DNA of 64,000 bases from Cyprinodon diabolis. Its lineage: Eukaryota > Chordata > Actinopteri > Cyprinodontiformes > Cyprinodontidae. The position numbers and the translations under genes are program-made. The notes under the pieces were generated by a model. The model saw nothing but the letters and a program-made list of their open reading frames with translations, searched no databases and was not told the origin of the DNA. Positions 45,575-56,945 of this stretch are shown piece by piece (within the stretch, counting starts at the first letter, position 1; each line of letters begins with the position of its first letter). The stretch covers positions 37,465,428-37,529,427 of the forward strand of contig CM060073.1 in the NCBI GenBank assembly GCA_030533445.1, written 5' to 3'.

Positions 45575-48394
45575 TAGTGTAAAAGAAGCCAGATTAACAC
45601 TAAATTAACCCAATCATAATGTATCATATCAGCCCTAGTGGCTTTTGAAGTTGTCAAAAGTGTCACATAGAACTTTGTGAACAGACTTAATTTATTTAAT
45701 TTCCCATGCAGTTAATAAATACTGTCAATAAATATAACATGTTGTTAATTATTCCTGCATGAAATGTTGAGTCAATTTACTATTTAAAGTGTTCACAGTG
45801 TTGATCAGATTTCAGCTGAGTGGAACTGTGAAGCTCCCTCAATGCACTTTACACATTTCTTTGTAATATTTCTTTGTTAAAAATGAATATTTTTTCTACG
45901 ATTCTATTTAATTAATCCCCCTCTTTAATGTAACTTATCAATGCCTGGGATTTTTATAGCTTTGAAGGTGTATATACATTTTGATTAACTTGGCAATCAC
46001 TGCTTGTTTAAAAGTCTTAATAGATTGGTGTTTATCCTAATAACCTTATGTGGAGTAGCTGTAATAGATATTTTCGGTTGTAAGGTATAGCTGTGTCTGT
46101 GCAATATTATGCTTCACAAAAGTCCAGGATAAAACATAGAGAAATCTATAGTTTGAATATTTAAAGTGACAATGTTGGGTCGCTTGGTTGTAGACAATCC
46201 AACAGGTTCCTTTAAAGAACTGGTGACAATCTAGGTCCAACTTCAGCCTAGATTAGACACTTTGGTAGAAAGGAATACAGCAATGAGATGCTAAGAAGTC
46301 CACTGAGAATTGTAAAGTTTGTTAGAGATAAACAGACCCACAGCATCACAGTTCTTATCACATTCACCTAGAATTTTAGCCAAAGTTACAGTTAAACACA
46401 GCCAAGTTTTTAGAAACGGCCAAACGTTTAACTCTATGACGCTAGGATGGAAAAGGACATTTCCTTTCACGGCTTCTAAAAAACTTTTCACAAAGATAGT
46501 TTAAAGCCGTTTACATATCTTTAATAGGAGTACCAATAAAATTGAAAATTATAAGATTCAATAAGGTTAAATTTATATCATGTTGAATTTATAATATGTT
46601 TTCAAAGATTTCATTGAATCCTCTCTCATTTTTTATTTAGGAAAAAATAACTGCAAATGATAAAGGTGTATTTAAACCTCACACTCAGATTGAACATGAC
46701 TTTCCAGAAAATGATAAATTATATGCAAAAATCTTTGTTTGAAATGATAAAACCTCTGATAAAAACGTCTAGTTTGATTCTAATAAGTGACCAGTGGTGC
46801 TATCTTCAGTAGGATGGACCTTTCCAGCTGCAGGTGACTGACCAGAACTGGTTTGCAGAAATCAAGAACTTCTTAGGTCGTGAGAAAAAAAGATACTGGT
46901 AGAGGTTTCTGGTGGTAGAGAAAAACGGAATACATCTAGAGAAGAGGATGTGGGCATGCATTTTAAAGGGAATCAAAATAGGAAAAGCTAATATTTTTCT
47001 TTTCATGTTATAATTAGTATGTTGTATTGTGGTTTTAAAGTTTAACTTTTTTTTTTTTTACAAAAGAAGTTTTAAGAAATCCAATTAACAACCAAGAAAA
47101 AGAAAACAAAAGAAAGAGTAACTGGATAAGAATGGATGTTTTGGATCAGAGTTTAGTTCATCTAAACCAACTGACAAGTTCACAATATAGGGCATGAGGT
47201 CATTTCTTTTGACTCAGTTTCCAATGAGAAGCAAACATCCAATTCAATTTAGGTACGTGCCTGTGCAGGGCTGAAGCCAGAGGGAGATTGTAACTGACAG
47301 CCATTGGACAGCTGGCGGGATTTGAATATTGACGAGACAGAGACTTGACAGAAGGGATTATGCTCTACCTTCTGACTTACTAGCTGCAACACTGATCCAT
47401 TGTATTGTCAAATCAGCTCAGCATCAGATCTACAGTATGTCCGTGTGACGCAGCGTTGCCACTTAGTATTAGATCGTACCTGGGATCCATCTCAATATAA
47501 TCTCAATACAAAGGGATGTCGGCTCAAAAGCTGCAAGACACTCAGTAAAACGTCCAAGACAGATATATGCGATATAAAGGCAAATCTATGTCAAATGATC
47601 AAATGGATTCAGTGCACTCAAAAATATAAAGAACCAAAAGTTTGCATAACAAAGCATGAAAGAAGGACAATAGCTGGGTCTGTAAACCTTGGATTCAATT
47701 TGATTCATGAGTTTTTGAATGCTGTCTGTCTACTTTTGTAAATACATTTAGTTTACATGAACAAAAACTTTTAAGAAACTAATTTTTTTATAAAGCATAC
47801 CACAAAATCAATTGTGGCAAAAAGTGGAAGTGGTTTGTACCTCTTAAATGGTTGACTTTTCTAATTGAATTGCCCTCCCTGGAGGTCTAAGAAAAACAAA
47901 ACTGAGGCATACGTATGTTGAAAAGTGGACTTTGTTCCCCTCAATCTTAAGCCTAGAGGTAACTTTTAAATATAAGTATGTGTGTTATCGTTGTATTTCT
48001 TCTTGTGGTTATGTCCTTATAATATGGAGGTATGTGTTTACAAATGTAGGTATGTATATCTTTATGGATATATATAATTGCCTTTGAGTGCATCTTGTAT
48101 GTATGTGCAGCATTTGTCAGTTTTTTAACCTTTCATTTTTATATGAACTAATCTGGTCTTTTCATTTTTATTAATAAAAGTGATTGTACCTTTCAATGGG
48201 AAACACTTTTTATTTCTCTGTGAATTAAATGGTCTGTAGATAAAAAATATTTGAAATGCTTTGTAAAGGTTTCCAAGAGTAAGGCATAAAAATTGTTCTT
48301 TTTGTACCATTTTGTACATTTACCATGTGTACAATATACAGCACAGTCAGTTTTCTGTTTGGATGCATTATTTAGAGAGAATATTACATCTAGA
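45575..48394. other. No recognised gene
   Basis: AT-rich upstream sequence. Plus frame 47400-47741 (113 codons) and others have no recognised domain. A small GC-richer block near 47240-47400 is unique in the window. Confidence 0.45.
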
Positions 48395-48797
48395 ACTTAA
48401 TAATGCCCCTTTTACACTGACTCTAATTTGATCCAGATTACTCATACAGGATTTTAGAAGTACCCAAGAGTAGGTCCCATCTCTGAACAGGGTAAACATG
48501 TGACATTAACAGACAGTTCTTCACTGACGGACCATGGATAAAGGCAAAATGTCAAATTTTTTCATCTCACTGCTGTTTCAAGAAAAGTTCCAAAAACTAA
48601 GGAAGGACTACAAAAATATTAAGGATGATAAAGCCCAAATAGGCCAAAATGAAAATCTGTGGTAATTGTAATTACTGTTGAAGGGCTTAATGGGTTTATT
48701 TTATTTTGGATATCTTTACTTGAAACTTATGTCATATGTGATAGGACCCCCCGGAAACACACAATACTGACTACTGGAAGTGAGCTTTCACCCATAA

Positions 48798-48885
48798 GTG
48801 AGTCAGTGGAAACACGACAGGCTGCAGAGTTGAGTAAAACCAAGTGGAGTGGAGCCAATCGGTGCTGGAAACCTGAATAAAAGGA
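48798..48885. mobile_element. Possible hAT-type MITE end
   Basis: 'gtcagtggaaacacgacagg' followed by 'agttgagtaaaaccaagtgg' and 'gtgctggaaac' resembles the right part of a widespread fish MITE. A possible partner end lies near 48410 ('gccccttttacactgactct'). No target duplication was resolved. Confidence 0.35.
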
Positions 48886-49552
48886 AGCATTAGTCAAATA
48901 TTCATATTGTGTCTGAATAGCGCTAAATAGAGGTGTGATGTAATAAGGAAGGTGGTCTAACACACTAGATATTGAACAATAACCCCTTTTATGAGCTTCG
49001 AGCAATGTTTCAAATGCTCTTTTACCTTTAATTTAAGGTTTACGCATACATTTTCCACCACCTATGAAACATGGCATTAATCTACATGAGTTACGATTGC
49101 CGAAAGGACACATTTTCAATGTTTCATTCGAATACATGGAAAGGAATCAGACTGCAACTATTTTAGTTTGTTTTTGTCTATATGTTATAACAAGCCATAA
49201 GGTTTTCATAATGGTTTAAACATTTCTTTAGAGTTAAGGTGCACTAATAGTGTGAAATTTTGGTATCTTCCATTAGAACTGGACACTCCCACAGAATCTA
49301 TTCCTGAATTGTTACCACATGCTGAACCACTACAGATAGAAGATATGTCCCCCAGGTCTTCAATCATCACATGAATGAATCTGCAAATTTTTTTTATCAC
49401 CAAGTGCATTGATGTTTATATGTTTGTGTATGTGTGAGCATGTATGTCAAAGACATTTTCTCAAACTGTGTCAAGCCGGTCTCGTCTCCCACCAAGCGCA
49501 CATCCTTCCATCTCAAGGCCCGTCAAGAGCAGTCAAGTCATAGATCGTCTGA

Positions 49553-49589
49553 TCAAAGGGCCTCGGACAGATCTGCGAAGGCCCTTTGA
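49553..49589. other. Perfect 11 bp inverted repeat (hairpin-forming)
   Basis: TCAAAGGGCCT at 49553-49563 and its exact reverse complement AGGCCCTTTGA at 49579-49589 surround a 15 nt loop that contains the palindrome CAGATCTG. It lies in a locally GC-richer, non-repetitive stretch (49440-49640). There is no T-run, so it is not a terminator. Function unknown. Confidence 0.6.
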
Positions 49590-50827
49590 AAGGACATCCA
49601 CAGCTACACAAGCTGACACGCTTTTTCTTGCTTGAACAGAAACGCTCATCTAGCCTCTGAGGCATGCGCGCTCACAAGTGCGTGTACAGAGGGACCCACA
49701 CAAACACAAGACTTCAAACGCAGCTTGGTCTCAGACTCCAAGTTCAAGCCATAATAAGCTCATCAGAAGGCATAGATAGGCTTTTCTTAAATCGTATATA
49801 AAATACCCAAGAACATACAGCTGTAAAGTGAAATGAGAAGAAATGTGGGGAGAGAGGGAGATTTATGTCTAGATGGTGTAAAACACATGACGTTTTCAAA
49901 AGAGAGAAGCGTAAAAGACCCAAATTCCCAGACATGAAGGGACTAAACAAGCAGTAAGGTTCATACTGCAGAAACATGAAGGGTCTGGAACTTTTTTCTA
50001 CCTGTTGGTTGTGAGCTACGATTTCTCCTTACACTTGAATGGCTTTTAATTATTAACTGGGAAAAGTGCTATTAACTTATTCAGAGTAGAACTTAAAAGA
50101 GAAAAAGACTTGAGTTGTCATTAGTCCAAAACAATTAGAGAGGGAGTACCTAATGCATAGCTTAAGGGTTTAATAGAGATTTGCATAGATCAAGCCTAAA
50201 AATGAAAAGCTGAAAGGGAATTAAAAAATACCATGCAAAATGTCAGGGAATCATACCATTAAAATAGCATTTGCATATACTCTGAAGATATTAGTTACAT
50301 TTTTCCAACATTTTGTTCCTTCTTTTCAGTCTTTTCCATTTTCACTCTGCATTACTCATCCGATTCTACATCAGAGATGGACATCAAGACCACTGAAAGA
50401 CCATCTAGTAAGTGAAACAAAATACGGACAGAAAGCATGCAGAAGCTTGACCACTGATATGTGACAAGCTAGCAAATATGTCATCAAAGCTATTCGTTTA
50501 ACATAGATATTGGAATAACAACAAACCCTTTATGTTGTGCAACTCCACCCAAAATACAGATTATAAATATGACAAAAATATATAGCTTAATACCAATCCA
50601 AAACAATGATTTAGTAAATAGCTTGTTTAAGAGTAAATTGCCAAGATAAAGAAAATGATATTGCTATTAAGCCAATAAAACTTTGCTGCAAACCAACACT
50701 AATGATGTTGAATGGTGATCTGATTCTCTTTAGTCAAGTCGTCTTCCTTTTTGAAACTAGACATACGGTTTATATCATTCCAACAGAAATCCAAAAGATG
50801 TATGGGGGAAAAAAAATAATTTTAAGG

Positions 50828-51150
50828 TAGAGATGGACTGATACAGGTCTTTAAAGGCTGATGTCGACAGTGATTATTCTGATTTCAGTCCAACCAATCC
50901 CCGATATTTGCTGCCAAATTTCCAAGGCTGATTCTTTAGTAATTGCTTTTTTTTACCCAACAATACCAAATTCTATATGAGTCTCTAAAAAAGTACATTG
51001 ATAACACAAGTAGGAAATTAATAATGAGTAGCAAATGGAGGGAGCAGTAATACATTTGCCTTAAGTGATCACAAGGCATGGCTTTGAAATGCACATATCA
51101 GCCAAAACCGAAAAAAGAAAATACATTAATATCAGTCTGCCGACGTACCA
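50828..51150. mobile_element. Possible decayed hAT-type MITE
   Basis: 'tagagatggactgatacagg', 'ctgatttcagtccaaccaat' and 'cgatatttgctgcc' on the left, and 'acatatcagccaaaaccg' with 'atatcagtctgccgacg' on the right, recall a fish repeat built of 'ccgatatc'-type motifs. It is too decayed for firm ends. Confidence 0.35.
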
Positions 51151-51297
51151 GTCTGCCTAATTCAAGATGGGGAAGTAGTGTTTCATTAACTTAGTTTTAT
51201 TAAAATGTAGGATCATTGCTAACATAAAATGCATTATGTCAAATGCAGGAAGCAAAGTAAACCAGCCATGCTCAAACATAAATAAACATTACTCTGA

Positions 51298-51480
51298 CAT
51301 TTTTCCTCCTCTAAGGAGGTGATGTTTTCATCGGCGTTAGTTTGTATGTCTGTTTTCAAAATAACTAATAAATGTTTTTTTTTTTTCAGGGAAGGTGCGT
51401 ATTGTGACCAGCAACACATTATTAAATGTTGGTAATGATCCGAATCCCCATCTGGATCCATTTTGTTTTTTTTTTGTTTT
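51298..51480. repeat. Dispersed 'aaggaggtgatgttttca' repeat
   Basis: 'cctcctctaaggaggtgatg' (itself a small hairpin), 'gcgttagtttgtatgtctg' and 'gatccgaatccccatctgg' follow in the order of a common fish dispersed sequence of uncertain class. No coding capacity is supported. Confidence 0.4.
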
Positions 51481-53628
51481 TTTGGAAAGATTCTGTGAAT
51501 AAAGTTATGAACTTAAGGTGTAAGTCAGAATATGTTCTGCTTAGGTTTGTGGCTGCGACAAGCCCATATAAAATAAATCAAGATGTTTGAATACATTAGT
51601 AGGCCGCTGTGTGTGGAATGTGTGTGTGGACATTGCCTCAGTGTCGGTTTGCGGGCGAAACCTCTCTACTCTGTGAGACACAGTTTTTATTTAGAGAAGT
51701 CACACTATATATCATGTGACCACATATCTCAAATCCCTTCGCTTTGCTGTTTCTGGCTCGTAATTATTACTCACTAGTCATTCAGGGGAAAGTTTGTGTA
51801 AATTTGCAGTGGCTTAATTACTGAATAATTTAGACCATGCTCCAAATTAATGTAGACATTTCCATATTAATGTGTTTGCCTTCTGATTCAACATTTATTT
51901 GCACTGTGGACAGGAGAGTAGCAATTACCATGGCATATCATAGAGGTCGTTCTATTACTTCAGACATCATTATGCTTCTTGTCCACCGCAGTGTGACTGA
52001 AAACCTGTCTGCAGGACACAGCTTGAGACATTCCTCAGATATGCTTACTGTTGCTCTGTGGCGACGATCTCGCAGGAGGAGAAGAGTGAGAGGGCACTGC
52101 TTCTGTTTGACAGGGTAAGGTCCAATTTAGAACAGCTGCTGCTTTTGGACACATTTTTTTATATGCAGGAAAAATGAGGACAACAGCAAGTATCCAAACA
52201 CCTGCCAAGTCCACACGCTTTCTCCCGCCCAGTGCAGCAACAGAGACGCTGAGGTTTCTCTCCCAGTGGGTTGACAGATCTTTGTTCTTTTTATCCTCCA
52301 TCCTGACCCACCTCTCCCTCCACCTTGCCTCTTTCTTTGCTTTCCTCAGAGTCTCGCAACTGTTTGGCTCTTGTTAGGAGCTCGGCTTAACAGGTTGGCA
52401 TCTTTCACTGAAACAGCACCTCCTGTAAGGGTTGTGGCACTGAGAACTGTGGGTATGTGTAGGTACTTCTGTGCATGTTTTTGTGTGAGAAAGATACAGA
52501 GAGAGAACAATCTTTCATTCTTGAGCTACAGTAAATAATTACAGAAAGCCCCTTCTATAGGAAAGCCAACAAGCTCTGTTGTGTCCTGTGTCTCTATGTC
52601 TGACACCACTTCCAAAATCCCATCCACAAGTGGAAAAACAAATACTTCCATCAGAAAACACAAATCATCATTATAATAGTCTTTTTATATGGCCGCAAGA
52701 ATTTTGCCCAAATAAAACAAGGTTAAAAAGGCTGAATTTTGGTAAAGGTTTCTGGATATATGTCCTCATTATCCCTGGCTACATACTTTATGGGTCATCT
52801 CTAAAATGTAAATCCTTTTTTAAAAAGCTGTAAAAGAAATTCAAATAAAATCTGCGGGTGATATTAGTTAGGTTCTAAGTCAGGGACTTCACATTACAGA
52901 CACAAACTACCAAAGACCAACATTTCCTCCCATACAGGCGAAGGAACGGTGAACAGAAGAGAAACTGGGCAAGATAATGACTAACAAGGAGAAACGTTAA
53001 AAAATCTAAATCTTCCCAAAGCTGGAAGAATTGAAACACATATGTTTATCTAGAGAACACAAACACATGCAAAAGAAGACATAAAACGCCCTTCAATGGA
53101 CATGGGTTTTTCTCTACTAGAGTTCCAGTGGATGATTTAGAATATACATTCATTTAAAAAAGAAAATCAAAACAATTCCATTTTTAATGTGAAACATGGT
53201 GTATTCAATAAAGAAATGCATATTTTCTGCAAAAAGTCTTTATTAAATTTGCATGTACTGCAGGAACATAACCCTAAGCTAAAATTTTAATCTTTTCAAT
53301 CTTTTTGAGTTGTTATAACTCTGATTGTTCAGACATAAAATGTCAGCTGCTCTAGGTGGATTTAGATGAAGCCATAGTCTGCATGGTATAGAATAAGGAT
53401 CTTTTTAAGAAATAAACACCATGAGAAATGAAGACAAGCATCAAAAAATAAAAGACAACAGTGGGTGAGAGAGAAAATACAAACAGTGGATAATTATTCA
53501 AAATTGATGAACAGATAAGGCAGAAACTTATCACTGAGACTAAAAAGATGCCAGCAAAACACTGAAGGAGCTCCACTAGTCATACAGTGTTCTAAATGTG
53601 ACAAAAATAGTTTTAAATACATCTAGAT
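51481..53628. other. No recognised gene
   Basis: Mixed composition. A GC-richer block at 52020-52400 carries frames on both strands (51837-52118 plus, 52035-52301 minus) but no recognised domain or confident splice sites. The remainder is AT-rich. Confidence 0.45.
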
Positions 53629-53836
53629 CAGTGGTGTGAAACTCTAGTTATCTTGGGTCCTGCAGCTTTCAGATGTTCAGATGTTCATTAGCTGAGCTCT
53701 GTAGAGTTTGACTGCATGCTAGTGAGGGAGCATGGACATATGATTCAGGTGTGTAAGGTCAGGGACACATCTACATGTTTTTATTTTTTTTTTATAGTGG
53801 CCATTGAGGAATTTCAGTTCAAAGCTACTAGTCTAG
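53629..53836. mobile_element. MITE, 'GTGGTGTGAAACTC' family
   Basis: The left end 'gtggtgtgaaactctag', the interior 'gattcaggtgtgtaaggtca' and 'gggacacatctacatg', and the right end 'ttcagttcaaagctactag' match the order of a very common fish repeat whose ends read 'gtgtcaaactccag'. No frame. Confidence 0.6.
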
Positions 53837-53929
53837 AATAAGGTGTGTGGTGTTTGACAGAGGGCTTTTATTTTAAAGAAAAGGTTTAGGCTGAATTTAA
53901 GGGGTCCCTGTAATAGAATGCGTTACGAC

Positions 53930-54310
53930 CTAATCCAACTAAATGTAGTTTTTGGGGCCACAACAGCAAAAAAAAAAAAAAAATCAATAAAAAAAAAACA
54001 TCAACATTATGATGGTACCAGCATCATTTTTGATGATTTTTGTCTAGCTGGATGAAATTATATAAAAAATCAGTTCTGACAAAGCAATATTTGGTGTCTG
54101 AATATAATTAGGATCTGACTTTGCAGCTTTACAATAAGTCTATTTATACATCTAAATCCACAATGCTACCACTTCATTAGAAGAAATTTACTCTTTTATA
54201 TGGCCCAGGCAAAGTCCAGAAGGAATTTGTGGACTTTGGAGAGAAAGTGCCAGAGTGTCCTCAAGATCTTTTACATTTTGAGAAGTTCTGCACACTAGAG
54301 CAGGCTGATA
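53930..54310 (+). pseudogene. Possible Tc1-like relic, heavily decayed
   Basis: 'tagtttttggggccacaac', 'gatggtaccagcatcat' and 'atatggcccaggcaaagtcc' occur in the order and spacing of three Tc1-like transposase segments on the plus strand. Intervening sequence is not alignable by eye, and a long A-run interrupts it at about 53969-53998. Confidence 0.35.
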
Positions 54311-55599
54311 TAAAAAAATAACTTCTCTTAAAGAAGACTGAATCATGTCATATAATCAGAATATTCTGTAACAAAGTAACAGCTTAAGGCCATAGACACA
54401 GATCGAACTTCAGGGTAGATATGTCACACACAAAAAAAACAAGCTTTATAACAGGGATCCAGACATCTTTTTTTTTCCATCAATTGAAGATGCTTTGTAA
54501 CCTCACAGTTAAGAGGTTACCTCCAGGTGGGTCACCTTTCCTCCAATCACCTTTCCTCCTTTCACCTCTGTTCCCACCAGGTGATCTGTACATCCACAGG
54601 TTTCTTTAAAGAACAAATCTGAAAGCCTGCCAGAACACACAACCTGCCTTTGTGCCTTCTGTCTGTATTTGGGTCTCCTGCTTTAAACTTTGTCACCAAA
54701 TGCATAAAATATAACCCATGAATTAATGAATAAAGACGATGCAGATAGTCTTTAGATATTTGCCCTCCTCACACACAAAAGCGCAAACACCGAGAACAAG
54801 AATTCCCTCATCCAAGCTCCCCACTGAACAGCCTACAGAGGGGGAAAAAGTTATTTGTTGTTACTTCACCTCAGTGTGCTAGCAGGAAATAATCTATGAC
54901 TTATTCAAGACTTTCTCTTTGTCATTTGTGCATATTTCAAATGGAAACTCGGCTAAAGAGTGGTGAGGCTTGAGAAGCTGCAAAAGTGACAAAACTTAAG
55001 TTTTTGAGCTTAGCTATCTATAGTTTCCAAGCCGCTACAAATAAAGTTCCCATTTCAGCATTTTTTTTACTCTAAAAAATAGTGTGTCTGCTTATTCTAG
55101 TAAGTTGTTGGTGTGGTTGATTATACTTTCATATAGAAACACTGATCTTTTGTTTAAATGGTAACTGACTATGGCAGTTGAGGAATAGAAAAAAATCTTC
55201 TCAGTTTTCTAAAAAGTTCAATATATTTTTCAATCAGAAATGGATTCCGAAAAACATGCAAGACGTTTAAACATGAAGATAACTTGGCACTTTTTCTAAA
55301 ACTGTTGATCTTCTGGACACAACTTTTTCCTATGTCTACAGGCCATGATCAAAGAAAGAAAAAATAAAATAAGTGCCAAATGATAAAGGTCATAGTAGCT
55401 CAGAAAACAACTATTACAACCAAGTGTAAAAGTATATCATTTCAGGCCTCAAGCAGGGGGGTTAACGCAGAAAAAGCCAACAGAACTGGCTGGAAAGCAC
55501 CGATTTGAAAAACCTTGCCTGGGTAAATGAGATTTTATTTCAGCTGCTAAATTCGGATGTTAGGGGGACAATTTAGAGCAAAAAAATAAGTAAATAAAT

Positions 55600-55745
55600 C
55601 CACACTGCCGTGTAACAACAGCTCATGCTGATATTCATTTAATCACCAAGAGAGTATTGTTGCCGATCAGGTCCACCTCTGTATAACCACAACGTACTCA
55701 TCTGCAAGTGGCTACTTCCAGCAGCATAATGCACCATTTAACTTA
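55600..55745 (+). pseudogene. Tc1/mariner-like relic interrupted by a LINE
   Basis: 'gtggctacttccagcagcat' and 'aatgcaccatttaac' encode the second catalytic-Asp region in mutated form (F-Q-Q-H-N-A-P, with His in place of Asp). The relic stops where the L2-like LINE tail begins at about 55746. No clear continuation was found past 56481. Confidence 0.5.
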
Positions 55746-55865
55746 AAACATCTCAGAATCAGAATCAGAATCAAGTTTATTGCCAAGTAGGTTTGCACTT
55801 ACAAGGAATTTGACTTGGTGTTGTTGGTGCAGAGAAAAAAGAAAACAAAACAAAATAACAAAATA

Positions 55866-55904
<39 letters not shown>

Positions 55905-56480
55905 AGCTATATACAAACAGTAGACTGTGCGTTAATGTAACGCAGAAATCCTGAATGGGGGAGAGAAACATTGTCCAGTGTCACGGGCGGGTCTTGGCCT
56001 TGTTGATAAGGCCGATAGCAGATGGGAAAAAACTGTTTTTGTGACGGGAGGTTCTGGTCCTGATGGACCGCAGCCTCCTGCCAGAGGGTAGTGACTGAAA
56101 TAGTTTGTGACTGGGGTGCGAGAGATCAGCCACAATCTTCCCTGCACGCCTCAGAGTCCTGGAGGCGTGCAGCTCCTGGAGAGATGGGAGGTTGCAGCCA
56201 ATCACCTTCTCTGCAGACCGGATGACACGCTGCAGTCTGCTCTTGTCCTTAGCGGTGGCACCAGCGTACCAGATGGTGATGGAGGAAGTGAGGATGGACT
56301 CAATGATGGAGGAGTAGAACTGCACCATCATTGTCCTGGGCAGGTTGAATTTCTTCAGCTGCCGCAGGAAGTACATCCTCTGCTGGGCTTTCTTGGTGAG
56401 GGAGTCGATGTTCAGCTCCCACTTTAGGTCCTGGGAGATGATAGTTCCCAGGAAGCGGAAAGACTCCACAGTGTCCATCT
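55746..56480 (-). pseudogene. L2-like LINE, 5'-truncated 3' end with polymerase C-terminus
   Basis: On the minus strand a 165-codon open frame (56478-55981) carries S-F-R-F-L-G-T-I-I-S, K-K-A-Q-Q-R-M-Y-F-L-R-Q-L, S-I-T-I-W-Y-A-G-A-T-A, R-A-G-K-I-V-A-D and L-P-S-G-R-R-L-R-S-I-R-T-R-T-S-R, the C-terminal signature of fish L2/CR1-type polymerases. A stop follows, then a 3'UTR with a (TA)n tract (55868-55898). It ends with 'ttgattctgattctgattct', the repeated tail expected of L2. The reverse transcriptase core is missing. The frame is still open, so the copy is fairly young. Confidence 0.85.
55868..55898. repeat. (TA)n microsatellite in LINE 3'UTR
   Basis: An uninterrupted TA run between 'aaataagat' and 'cacagaagc', inside the 3'UTR of the L2-like fragment. 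Confidence 0.95.
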
Positions 56481-56579
56481 AACACCTTCCTCTCAAATGT
56501 GGCAATAAGTTACTAAGTGGCAATTACTAGAATAAACACCAGGGCTATAACCACAGGAGAATGAAATGTTAATCAGCGT

Positions 56580-56945
56580 AGGACCAAATTTGGCCAAATG
56601 GTTGCGTCCATCAGAGGAGCACAGTTATGGAACACACTGCCAGCTCCTGTTAGGGGCTGTATAACCTACATAAGTTTTAAAATCTTCTTGAAACATTGGT
56701 TGAAAACTAACCAGACATGTGTTCAAAGGTGAATTGATCTGTTTCCTTGGGCCTGTTAACCTGATATTATTGTGATTTTATGTTATTGGCATCTGATCTG
56801 CTTGTGTCCACTCTGTTCTCTCCCGTAGTGTCTTGTTTAATGTTCACTATTCTTACCTGCCTTAAGACAGCGGATGCAAATTAGCTCTTGTGCTAATTCT
56901 GGCATAAATGTGCATTGTCCTAATTCAAGTAAATAAATAAATAAA
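56580..56945 (+). pseudogene. Non-LTR retrotransposon 3' end
   Basis: The plus strand near 56630-56710 reads L-W-N-T-L-P-A-P-V-R-G, then an S-F-K-I-F-L-K-H-W-L-K-T segment. This is the usual C-terminus of a fish LINE polymerase. The 3'UTR follows ('agcggatgcaaattagct', 'ttctggcataaatgtg') and ends in a (TAAA)n tail at about 56928-56946. It is 5'-truncated. Different family from the fragment at 55746-56480. Confidence 0.65.

Noticed and set aside
51837..52118. 93-codon plus frame ending in an Arg-rich run
   Set aside because: The Arg run arises from a purine-rich 'aggaggagaag' stretch. No supporting exon signals.
56107..56427. 106-codon plus-strand frame
   Set aside because: Antisense shadow of the L2-like polymerase C-terminus on the minus strand.
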